Below, in pieces: positions 48,351 through 58,727 of a DNA stretch of 64,000 nt (positions within the stretch are counted from its first letter, which is position 1; every line of letters begins with the position of its first letter). Both the position numbers and the translations under genes were made by a program. The stretch is from Ottelia alismoides (lineage: Eukaryota > Streptophyta > Magnoliopsida > Alismatales > Hydrocharitaceae), in the NCBI GenBank assembly GCA_037367405.1, contig JAZKJV010002327.1:62001-126000 (forward strand). Direction: 5' to 3'. The notes under the pieces were generated by a model, which made no database searches, was not told the DNA's origin, and saw nothing but the letters and a program-made list of their open reading frames with translations.

Positions 48351-51300
48351 TGATGACCCGAAATTCCCAAGCGACTAAGGGTAAAATATGTCACTGGTTG
48401 TTGCGACCTCAACCCCTCGTATCGGAATCGATCTAGAAAAAGGAAGACCACCAAGGATAAAAATCAATAAATCAAGCAAACAAATAGCAGTCTCGCTATT
48501 TTATTTTACCTGGTATAGCTACTAGGGTCGAACACAAGGAGCATGGTATGCTTAGGCTACGAAGTAATCAGAAATCCAAGAAGCAACTATTTTTGGTGGA
48601 TTTTATGTTTTTCGAAATTTCTGGAGTTTTTAATATAAGGAAAAAGTAGAAAACAAACCAACAATTATTTAACACATCAAAAAATCTCAGAAAATTCAAA
48701 TAAAAATATTTTTGGGTTTTAGAAGTATTCAGATATTTTTGTTAATTTTCTTGGTTTTTTTTCTGTTTTTTAGTTAATTTTCTAAAAATGAAATAAAGGA
48801 AAAAAATGCTAAATAGTGTAAAGCTTAGATCTAAAGGCAAGTTAAACATACTTAAAATGCTAGTAAAATCCCGACAGCAATTTTATATAAAACTACAAAC
48901 TAAAAACTAACTATAGAAGAAGAAAACATATTTTTTTGATTTTTTTATGAATTTTTAATTATTTTTATCAAGTTTTCAATGTTTTTCAATTTTTATGGTT
49001 TTTATAAACGGAAATGTAGCGAAAATTGGATACAAGCAAAAACAAATCAAAACCTACAAAAGCAATTTTTAGAATTTTTAAATGGTTATTAATATTTTTA
49101 GTTTATTTTCAAAGACCAATAGTATAGATTTTTAGGGTTTTTAAATTTTTAAAAATACTAAATGGAAATAAATTATAACCAAAAATTCATGGAAATTCCT
49201 ACACCATGGGAGGAGCATTGTGTCAATATTTCATGAATTTTGGACGAAATTTGCTATTTATTTAATTTAAAATCAGAGGCACATCACACAAGGACCTAAA
49301 TGCAAATAAAACAAGCTTCAGGGACTCAAGATTAACACACATAGAAATCACAAGGTCATTTTTGTAATTTTTCTACAAATTCTATCACATGTCCAAAAAC
49401 ATCACACACAGGGGTATAAGTGCAAATACTAAAACTAAAACATCAAAACATAACATCAATGAAGTCTAGGGTCATACATGCAAATATCCCGAAGGAAGAA
49501 CTAAAACGTAAATATGAAAAACTACAGGGCACAGATGCAAAATGGTCCACTGGGTACTTTCTATTTTACAGACTAAATGACAAATAAAGTAAAGGCATGG
49601 GTAAAGGAGCAAATTACCCAGGCGACTCGTGCTACGCATGTGGGGTGACAGGTGGCGCACTCGGACTGGATGACAACGTGCGGCTTTGGTGCTGACAGCT
49701 GGCGCATCCAACGCCTTGACGATGAAGCGAATGTGGGGCGTACAGGGGCCATTAGATGTCAGATCTAATGGCCTAATAGGTGCAGGCGAGGGATGACTCT
49801 GATCTGAACTGGTAGAGAGGCGATATCCAACGGTTGCGGAGGGTGCTAGAAGAACTTCGCCTAGGCGAGGCTCATCTGAGCACCGAGGAAGATCGGCGTC
49901 TCCGATGAATGATCGGACTATGGCAACAAGATTGTATGCCTCCTTCACATCGTGTGAGGGGGTCAGATGGGCTATCCACCGGTCGGATCTCCTGGAAGGT
50001 GGGCATGACTTGGGATAGCTCCAGCAAAGCTAGGCTGAGGTGATCTGGGGTATATCCACACGCGACTCGACCTACGGGGTAAAGCTCCAGCTTGGAGGAG
50101 TGCTCCGGACAAGGTTATTTGACCTAAATCAACAGAAGGCGGTAGTGAATGGAGATGGAGGTTCCAGCGATGCGACAGAGGAACCTCGAGCCTAATCTTG
50201 GCAATCAAAGCCAAGCCTAGGATGATCATGCTACGAGGGAAGGGAGACGGTGAACTGGGGAGTCGATCAGAACGGGTATGGGTGACTAACGGAGCTCCGA
50301 CCACCGGGTCAGAGCCGGTAGAGCGGTGGATGGAAGATTTGAGATAAATGGAACTAGGATTGATATGAAAGGTACCTGAAGGTCTCAGTTGAATCCTTAG
50401 CTCCAATGGATGACGTCGGACTAGGTCTTTTCCTCAACCTCGCTGCGAAAAGCGGGGGAGGATCATCGCGGAGGATCTCCGGCCATGAAGTGTGAGCGTC
50501 GGCGGCGGCTCTCTTCGACCACCAAATGGTCCCTCCGAATGCTGTCACCAAGGGGAAGGTCTCTAGGGTAGAAAGAAAGTGTGTGGTGCGAGCTAAGGGT
50601 CTAGGGAGAAGGATGAAGACTTTATAGGCGTTCCCAGGTGGGTGACAAGAATCGGAGCCCGCACGCGAACCGAGGAAGATTCGTCCTTCCCTAGGGATCC
50701 GCGAGGATCATGGATCCAAGGGGAAGGAGCGGGCGAAGAAATGGGGGCAACTGAGGCCAAGATCCGATCAGGAAAATATGAAGGAAAAGGGGCGCGACTC
50801 AGATCTGGGCGAAGAATGGTCCGGGAGGGGGAGTTGACCAGGGTCAATATCCCTCCTCGACCAATCAGAAAATCCCAAGGTAAAAATTATTTGGAAAGTA
50901 CATTAAAAATCGAAAATGATTTTATTTTAAAATATGTTCAACATGAAAAGTGTTTATTGTTTATCAAACTATTTTTTGTGATTTTTAATTATTTTTATGA
51001 AAAATACATGAAGGTATATACATTATATTACATTATGTTCATGTATAAAATACTTATTTATTTTTATTTTAATTTTTATTTTATTATTTTTGTATAGATA
51101 ACCTAATTTTATAGTTTATTTACTTACAACTTACAATTTATAGTATAAAATAATTTTTATTTTATTTTTATGAGTTATTTACAAATGTCAAATAAATATG
51201 GATATGATACATATATGCATGTAACATGCACAAGGTTGTAGAGAGAATTTATTTTTATTTTTCTTTTATTTTTTAAATTTTTGTTTTATATTTAGGAATA

Positions 51301-51657
51301 TATAAGTAATATAAACACATTTTTATTTTGATTTTTGTGAAAATAAAATATCTTTATACATGGAGGGGATATGTACAAGGTAGACGGGCCCTATCTCCCT
51401 CTACTTATTTTATTTGGCGATCAGGCCCATATTAGGCACTCTCTTGGAATTAGGTCACTCAATATTTACTATAAATATTTCTCTCTTTTTATTTTATTCT
51501 TTATTCTTTTATTTTTGCATAAATACATGCTAATTATTAATATTTAACAAATGCATGATCATTGGTAACTTATTGTATTTACAACTATATACATGATTTT
51601 TTGCCAAGATATTTAGCTAAAATAAAGGAATAAAGAGTGATGAATGGAGATTCATCA
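48351..51657. mobile_element. Solo LTR 1 (3,307 bp) inserted in gypsy gag
   Basis: It begins TGATGACCCG and ends ATTCATCA, with an exact 5-bp target duplication ATGCT at 48,346-48,350 and 51,658-51,662. No internal region, PBS or second LTR is present. The body is AT-rich, then holds a GC-rich stretch (49,620-50,870) ending in GACCAATCAGAAAA, then is AT-rich again with ATCAGGCCCAT near 51,420. ORFs in the GC-rich stretch (49,472-51,097) overlap on both strands and have no known domains. It arose by recombination between the two LTRs of a complete element. Confidence 0.88.
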
Positions 51658-51727
51658 ATGCTCAAGTATCTCCTCAAGTGGATCGTCGAAATGAGGCTGA
51701 TGTACCTCTACTGACTGTCGTTGGTCC
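51658..51727 (-). pseudogene. Gypsy gag fragment between the two solo LTRs
   Basis: Seventy bases of gag remain between the insertions. On the minus strand they encode an acidic stretch including FDDPLEEILEH, whose frame runs on at 48,350 (EADDGDYYREQDPVDF) when the LTR and one target duplication are left out. This independently supports the boundaries of solo LTR 1. Confidence 0.85.
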
Positions 51728-54700
51728 TGATGACGCGAAAATCGACGCGACTAAGGTGGAAGATAAATCACAATGTCGTTGTCCTTAATCGATCAATTCG
51801 GTCAACGGAAAAATTTGTAAACCACTCAGAAAATCAAGAAATTCAATGTAAGCGGTCTTTCGCTATTCTTTTTACCTCGTATAGCGACCAGGGTCGAACA
51901 CAAGGAGCACGGGTTGGCCAAGAGACCTACGATGTAGTCAGAAATCCAAGAGAATACTTTTTAGTGATTTTTAATTGTTTTCAAATTTTTTTGGATTTTT
52001 ACTATGTAGAGAAAATAAGGAAACACGAAAACAAGCACACTTTCAACAATTTATTTAATACATGAAAAATCAAGCAAAAATTCAAGAAAAATTGTTTTTA
52101 TGTTTTTTTAGGTTTTTAAGTGTTTTTGGTGAATTTTTGGGATTTTTATAAGGTGTATTTTATTTTCTAAAAATCAAACCGTACTAAAAAGATAAGGTAC
52201 TGTCCAGCAAGGCCCAAAACCCAAAGATAAAATATCTAAGGATCTCAAAGGGACCTGGAGGTAATTTTCCTGTATACTAGAGAAAACAAGGAAAATTTGA
52301 GCACCAAAATTATTGTTTTTGGATTTTTAAATTATTTATTATGATTTTTATGAGTTTTGAGGTGTTTTTAGATTTTTAGGATTTTTACTCAATGAAAAAT
52401 AGCCACAATTGGCTAGAAAATCAAGGAACACAAAATAAACAGTAACTAATTTTTATGGAATTTTTAAAAGGGTTTTGATATTTTTTTGGGGTTTTTGACT
52501 CTAAATAGTAGCAAAAATAAGGGTTTTTGAATTTTTAAAAATAGCAAATGAAATCAAAAATGTCCTCAAAAATTCACAAAAATTCTACACCAGGGCAGGA
52601 GCCATGTGTCAAATTTTCATCGAATTTGGAGGTGATTTGATATTTTATTCAAAAATAAAGGAGGGGCACTGTGCACAGGGACCAAAGTGCAAATACCCAA
52701 AGTTCTGGGGGGTCTGGTGCAAAATACCCAGCAAAACACGTGCCAAGCACGTGCCTGAGGCACTCAGGGACCTATATGTAAGAAAAACAAGTCCGAGGAC
52801 CTTTTGGTAACTCGTACCAAAAAGTCCAGGGGTTGTTATGCAAATAGCCCACTAAAAGACGCACATGCGGAAATAAAATGCTCACAGGGGCATAAATGCA
52901 ATTATCAAAAATATTTCATTCATTCATAAACAACCAGAACTACAGGGCTAAAGTTGCAAATACACCAAATACACACGTGACGACGCACGTGGCTCACACA
53001 AACAGGGGCATAAATGCAAATAAGCTAGAAGATGAGGTCCAATGTGCAATTATCCCTACGTAAATAAAACGCATAAAATATTTACAGGACTGAAAGTGAA
53101 AACATAAACTACGAGGGGGCCTAAGGTAAATTACCCCTTATTTAACGTCGATGGTTGGATTCGCGCCACGTGGATGATCCAACGGTCTCGGACGGTGGGC
53201 GCTTCTCTTCTCTTCCGCACTTGAGCCAATCGACGGTGCAGAGGGGGCCACGTGGGTGATCAAACGGCTCAGGTGCTGGGGCCTCTCTCCTCTGTGCCAA
53301 CGGTCCGGATCAGCCCCCTCACGATGATCGACGGTAGCTGCTCCTTGATGAATGGACGGCTGAGATGCGAACTGGAGCGGAGGGGCTGATCTGACGGTGA
53401 AGGAGGATACAGGAAGAACACTCGGCCGGCGAGCTTCGCTGGCCTTGTGCGCGTGATGTAGACCTCCTCAGCTGCCTCGGATGATCGGATAAGGTCCGCA
53501 ATGGAGTCCCGCAGCTGGTGATGGCTTCAGATGACCCAGCCGAGCCCTGGAGGGGCTCCGGCGAGGTCGGCGGCGACGAGCTCCTGGTCTGAAAGTGAGG
53601 GGGGCTCAGATGCCCTCCTCTTGGCCTGCAAAGTGAACCAAAAGCTTCGCGGGTCGAGGGCAAAGTGCCTCGACCCGATGAAGCGGCGTGAGGGTGATCG
53701 ATGCGTCGGGGCGGATGAGCTCCGGCGAGCGGAGGATGGTGGAGCCCGAATCCCAGCTCCGGGGCGAGCTGGGTTGAACGAATGGGCGTAGAAGGTGCGT
53801 CGAGGGATGGCGAAGGTGAGCGTGGGTTCCGGTGATCGAGAGGATACGCGATATGGTCGAAATCAAAGGAAATCGGCGGAGCTTCGATTTGGGGGAAACA
53901 AGAAATTAAGCGAAATAAGGAAGCTCTAAGGTTACCTGGGTGGTCGGAGAGACTGGGGAAGAGCAGGGGGTGCTCCTGGTCGTAGCCTCAAGGGTCGTCT
54001 CGGCCCGAGGCTCGGTGCTCACGCTGGTGGCGGAGCAACGGCGGCGAAGAACGCCGGATCAGTGGTTTCACCTCCTCGCCTCGCTGCAACAGGGGCGATC
54101 GCTTGCTGTCACTCTCGCGGTGCCTCTGGAGTTCACTGGGAAGAAGGGGAAGAGCCAAAGATGGGGCACGGAGGCGGCGGAGGTGGTTCTATATATAGTT
54201 GCAGGCCCGATTAGGGTTGGGAGGCGACGGCTATGGAAGGCGTGGATCTCACGGCGAAGGATCTGGCGAGGATGTCGGATGATCGGCGAAGAATCCGGGC
54301 CCGGGGTTTGCGTGGGCGACAGGCTGGAGGCGCGTGGAAAAAATGGCGAAGGCGGGGCGGCGCGCATTTTCTCAAAAAGGAAAGAGTCCGCGGGGGAGTT
54401 GACCGGGGGTCAACATCCCCCGTGGACCAATCAGGAAAAGCCACGTAATTGATTTTTTTGTTTATTTATTTGAGGCTAGAAAATGATGGAATTAGCAAAA
54501 ACTTAAAACATGAAATAATTTTATTTTATTTTTTTCTATTTTTTGGTGATTTTTAATTAATTTTTGGAAATAAAAATAAGGTATTTACATAGTATAGCTA
54601 TACATAGGTATTTATACAATATAGTGTTTTTGATTTTGATTTTTTTAATTAGTTATTTTTATACATTTTTATTCCTATTTTATGTTTTATTTATTTATAG

Positions 54701-55373
54701 AATAAAATGAGGAATAAAAGGCTATTTTTATTTTATTTTTATTATTTATACACATATGTGAAATAAATAGATATATACATTTATACACATGGTATATATA
54801 CAATGTATTTTTGTAATTTTAATTTTGTAATTTTTATTTGATTTTTGTTTTGTTTCTTTTTATTTCTGTTATTTACAAAATATGCCATAGAATATTCACA
54901 AAAAGTTTTGAAAATAAATACATTTATTTATAGGGTTAAAGGATGATGGTCTATGCACATGGTGGAGGGATGTTTTTGCATTTTTTATTTTTAAATTTTT
55001 ATTTTGTTTTTAGGAGTTTCTAAATATATACAAAACATGTACAAGCATATTTTTGGGTGAGGAAAATATAATTTTATTTATTTACAAAAGTCTATACACA
55101 TGAGCTCCTATCTCCCTCTACTTTGGCTTTTATGCGGTCAGGCCCATGCTGAGCCCTCCCTTGGGTTAGGTTGCTCAATATTTATTCTAAATATTTCCCT
55201 CTTTTTCTTTTTACTCTTTATTCTTTTATTTTTGCACAAAAACATGCTAATTACAGGTTTTTACACAATGCATGCTTTTGGTAATTATTTGTATTTACAC
55301 ATATCTACATGTATTTGCAAAGGTTTTTGTAGCTAAAATAGAAGAATAAAGAGTGATGAATGGGTATTCATCA
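51728..55373. mobile_element. Solo LTR 2 (3,646 bp), same family, inserted in gypsy gag
   Basis: It begins TGATGACGCG and ends ATTCATCA, with an exact 5-bp target duplication GGTCC at 51,723-51,727 and 55,374-55,378. Its layout matches solo LTR 1: GGGTCGAACACAAGGAGCAC at about 51,891, repeated phrases of the type GGGGCATAAATGCAA at 52,880-53,020, a GC-rich part at 53,150-54,450, GACCAATCAGGAAAA, then ATCTCCCTCTACTT near 55,110. The sequence differs substantially from LTR 1, so they are separate insertions of divergent members. ORFs in the GC-rich part are not called. Confidence 0.88.
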
Positions 55374-55597
55374 GGTCCTGGCGTGTGTCGTCGTGAGATG
55401 GGCGGTAGGTGGAATCTTATAGCTCCTCAAATCGCATCTCTATTTATGTCTTTCTGTCTGTCAGCAATCTCTGTCTGTTGAGACAGAATCTGGTCCTACT
55501 GGCCTCTCATAGCAACCTGCTACTGCTGAAGATCGGTAAGAGCAGTCAGTATGCGAGCTAACTGGTCTGTAGTCTCCGGGCATGGTCGGGATGCCAT
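55374..55597 (-). pseudogene. Gypsy gag N-terminus
   Basis: A minus-strand frame begins at the ATG at 55,597 with MASRPCPETTDQLARILTAL, followed by a Gln-rich coiled-coil-like stretch with two in-frame stops, both in CAG-type positions (TAG for CAG). This is typical of the start of chromovirus gag proteins. It runs into solo LTR 2 at 55,373 and continues in the 70-base fragment at 51,658-51,727. Confidence 0.8.
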
Positions 55598-55854
55598 GGC
55601 TCCGCATGACAACCATATTTAGATACTAAAAAAATAACTCGTAGATACATATAATATATTATTTATATCTTCTTGGGATATAATATGAAAATTAATGAAA
55701 TTAGTGACATCTGTTGTAATTGAATATGAATGTCATTTTTCCCTTCTCGGACTCACATAAAATCAGAAGATTGTCGCTATCCGAGAACTTAATGCGATCA
55801 AAATTGAAATACCGTGAATGTGCGTATCGGGGTACCACTACTCTAGTACCAAAC
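55598..55854 (-). other. Gypsy 5' leader with possible primer site
   Basis: A leader of about 257 bp before gag. On the minus strand TGGTACTAGAG at 55,841-55,851 differs from the tRNA-Met primer site TGGTATCAGAG by a two-base swap and lies three bases from the edge of repeat R at 55,855. This suggests that repeat R copy 2 is the 5' LTR of this element. Confidence 0.5.
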
Positions 55855-56441
55855 TGTGAACCCCCTCGGATCTGAGTACCCGTTAACAACATTTTCACGG
55901 TATTTTATTCGCTAGAGATCGCACAAACTACTGAAAATGTGGGGAAATTTCGTGTGTTTCTGACATGACATTCACCTTCAAATAAATAAACCACCTAGAC
56001 AAAAAGAAGAAGTGCCATCAAAATTTCGTTCATTTCCATATAACATTACATGTAACAAAAAAATGTATTACAATTACATGTAGATCCCAAAATACATGAC
56101 TGTAGAGGAAGGAAGCATAAACATCATAAACTGAACCAAAAACTTAAACAAAAGGCATCATACCGTCCGGAGTATACACGGTCAACAGAAGTCATCAAAC
56201 TGCTACTGCGCTGAAGACTCCTTGTCTGCCATGCATGCAAGGAAGAAGAGGCATCAGTGGTTGTCGGTACTTCCTATAAACTTATAAAAATAAACATGCA
56301 ATAGATATATTCAAAATCAAGCAAGTAGAAAGATAGGAACAACTAAAATTTATTTCTGCTTACGTATGTAAAAAGGTTCTCAAGTTGCTTGTAAGCACGT
56401 CCCATGATCACCCATTATCCCAACATTTCTTATATACAACA

Positions 56442-56637
56442 TGTTAGAGAATACCATATATTATTGTTCCTTTATTTACCTCTATTTCCTTATGTATCAC
56501 TGTTTCCTTATCAACTGTTTCCCGATGTAACCCCATAGGGGTATTTATGTAAGTTCTCCTCGTATCACCCTAGGGTTTAGTCCTATATAAGGACCCCTAG
56601 ACCTCACAGAATAAACATGGTCTTACATTCCTTAACA
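56442..56637 (+). mobile_element. 5' LTR of copia D
   Basis: TGTTAGAGAATACC to TTCCTTAACA. A TATA-like CTATATAAGGACCCC lies at about 56,583-56,597, about 40 bases before the LTR end. Confidence 0.96.
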
Positions 56638-56649
56638 TGGTATCAGAGC
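56638..56649 (+). other. Primer binding site of copia D (tRNA-iMet)
   Basis: TGGTATCAGAGC directly abuts the LTR end ACA. Confidence 0.96.
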
Positions 56650-56702
56650 ATGTTCGATCCCTAAACCTTCCCTACCAGCCTCGCCAATGATCCCGATCGT
56701 AA

Positions 56703-57170
56703 CCTAGGGCATCCGCCGCCCTAGGCCATCGCGCCTCCCGCCTCCACGCTCGCCGCCCGCCTGACGCGTCCCACCTCCGCGCAACCCCCAGGCGCACCTC
56801 CAGGCGCACCTCCGCGCAACCCCCAGGCGCACCTCCGCGCAACATCGCCCTCCCGCCCCTCGCGCAACCCCCCCCCCCTCGCCCCTCGTCCCTCCAGGCG
56901 TCATCGCACTCCCGCCCCTCGCCCTCCCGCCAGGCGCACCTCCAGGCCCCTCACCCTCGCCCCTCGCCCCACCGCCAGGCGTCCCTCCAGGCGTCCCCGC
57001 CCTCCCGCCCCTCGCCCTCCCGCCCCTCCGCCAGGCACACCTCGCCGCCAGGCCCCAGGCGCTACTCCAGGCGCTCCTCGCCCACGGCCCCAGGCGCTAC
57101 TCCAGGCGCCTCTCCGCCCAACGGCCCCTCGCCCACGGCCCCAAGGCCCCTCGCCCATCGAGGACGAGAA
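56703..57170 (+). other. GC-rich low-complexity segment where gag should be
   Basis: About 470 bases built of imperfect copies of CCAGGCGCACCTCC, CCCGCCCCTCGCC and CCCCAGGCGCTACTCCAGG-type units. The frame in phase with the zinc knuckle is open from just after a TAA at 56,700 and would encode Pro/Arg/Ser/Ala-rich repeats. No UBN2-type gag core can be seen, and the first possible ATG (56,687) meets a stop after six codons. The normal gag N-terminal two thirds have therefore been replaced or lost. Confidence 0.75.
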
Positions 57171-58727
57171 CAGGGACGTGGACGTGACTCGGGACGCGAC
57201 CGTGGTCGTGATTTTTCTAATGCTCGTTATCCAGCATGTACTCATTGTGGCCGCTGGAACCATCCATCTGACAAATGTTGGGCTACCTTTGGCATGCCCA
57301 AAGCTAATAACGCATATGAGGCACCATCTTATGACACGAATTATGATACTATGGAAACTTCACAAGATCAGTCTCTCACAGAGGCTTCAGGATCTTTTAC
57401 TGTTGCAGAATGCGCTCGTCTTCGCCAGCTCCTTCAGAACCCAGTTACTGACACTACGCATTCAGGCCCTACTGCAACTCTAGCAACCACCACAGGTACA
57501 ATTGCAAGTTCTGCCTCCACCTCTACTTCTACCTGGATCATCGACTCGGGTGCCTCAACCCACCTCACAGGAGAATGTAGTCTTCTCACCTCTCCCAGGG
57601 AGCCCTCTACGGTGAAGCACGTTCGTGTGGCCAATGGAGCCTACTCACCTATCACTGGTGTGGGGACCATGGAATTTAGCCCTAAACTTAGGCTAACGGA
57701 TGTTTACTGTGCTCCTACTTTTCCTCTCAGTCTGCTGTCTGTTCACAAATTGTGTACAGAACTCAACTGCCGTGTGATTTTTGATGATTTATGCTGTTAT
57801 TTTCAGGACATCCGGACGAGACAGATCTTTGGTGGGGGACATGAGAAGAATGGCTTATATTACCTTGATATCCCTTCCAACTCTGGTTTCGCTGGCGCAA
57901 CCTCCATCTCTGCTGATCCTCTTCTCTGGCATCTTCGTCTGGGTCATCCCTCTGCTAAAGCTCTTTCCTTAATGTTCCCTGAACTGTCCATACTTAAACC
58001 ATTCGAGTGTGAGGCATGTCAGTTCGGAAAACATCACCGTGCATCTTTTCCTGCTAGAACTGAACCACGTCGAACTTTATCTTTCTCTTTAATTCATTGT
58101 GATGTTTGGGGACCTTGTCCTGTCCGAACCATTGGTGGACACCGCTACTTTATTGTCTTTGTGGATGATTACAGTAGATCATCCTGGGTCTATCTTCTTA
58201 AAGAACGCTCAGAAATCAATAAAATCGTCAAAAACTTTTTTGCTTATGTCAAAAATCATTTCTCATCGAATATTCAGGTCTTCCGCTCAGACAATGCCTT
58301 GGAATTTACTCAACGAGATCTTTCTGATTTCTTTGCTTCCCATGGGACAGTACATCAAACATCTTGTCCTTATACCTCTCAGCAGAATGGGGTGGCAGAA
58401 CACAAACTCCGTCATCTTTTAAACATTGCCCGCTCACTTCTCACCCAGATGAAAGTTCCCAAAACATACTGGGGTGACGCTGTTCTCACTGCAGTCCATC
58501 TTATCAACAGAATTTCCTCTCTTACTCTCAAAGGCTCTACACCATTTTCTTTGCTTCACCCTAATGATGTTCCCTTTCCTCTACCTCTACGGATATTTGG
58601 GTGTGTCTCCTTTGTACACAATTTCCACACCAAAGACAAAATATCCCCTCGTTCGATCAAATGCATTTTCCTTGGTTACTCCTACACTCAAAAAGGTTAC
58701 AGATGTTATGATCCGGTTGACAGATGA
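57171..58727 (+). CDS. Copia D polyprotein, part 1: gag end, protease, integrase (ends at a premature stop)
   Basis: The frame is open through the end of gag: an RG-rich stretch (about 57,159-57,215) and an intact zinc knuckle CTHCGRWNHPSDKC at 57,237-57,278. The first Met is at 57,294. Counting from it, the aspartic protease active site is WIIDSGAST (residues 81-89, DSGA intact). The pre-integrase HHCC finger follows (LLWHLRLGH to CEACQFGKH). The integrase core keeps its three acidic residues in HCDVWGP, RSDNALEF and QQNGVAE. A single TGA at 58,725-58,727, where CGA would be expected, stops it between integrase and RT; this looks like one C-to-T change. The downstream frame is the same. Encoded proteins act in the retrotransposon particle. 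Confidence 0.9.
   Translation, partial: QGRGRDSGRDRGRDFSNARYPACTHCGRWNHPSDKCWATFGMPKANNAYEAPSYDTNYDTMETSQDQSLTEASGSFTVAECARLRQLLQNPVTDTTHSGPTATLATTTGTIASSASTSTSTWIIDSGASTHLTGECSLLTSPREPSTVKHVRVANGAYSPITGVGTMEFSPKLRLTDVYCAPTFPLSLLSVHKLCTELNCRVIFDDLCCYFQDIRTRQIFGGGHEKNGLYYLDIPSNSGFAGATSISADPLLWHLRLGHPSAKALSLMFPELSILKPFECEACQFGKHHRASFPARTEPRRTLSFSLIHCDVWGPCPVRTIGGHRYFIVFVDDYSRSSWVYLLKERSEINKIVKNFFAYVKNHFSSNIQVFRSDNALEFTQRDLSDFFASHGTVHQTSCPYTSQQNGVAEHKLRHLLNIARSLLTQMKVPKTYWGDAVLTAVHLINRISSLTLKGSTPFSLLHPNDVPFPLPLRIFGCVSFVHNFHTKDKISPRSIKCIFLGYSYTQKGYRCYDPVDR

Noticed and set aside
49472..51097. Several 65-158 codon ORFs as host genes
   Set aside because: They lie in the GC-rich part of solo LTR 1, overlap on both strands and have no counterparts in frame in solo LTR 2.
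53319..54452. Several 77-170 codon ORFs as host genes
   Set aside because: Same situation in solo LTR 2; Arg/Gly/Pro-rich translations with no domain.
28369..55854. Repeat R copy 1 as the 3' LTR of the gypsy element, making one 33-kb nested unit
   Set aside because: No polypurine tract follows copy 1, the possible target duplications do not match, and pol is followed by a different LTR-like sequence at 43,571.
56704..57263. Gly/Arg-rich minus-strand ORFs
   Set aside because: They are the antisense of the low-complexity segment in copia D.
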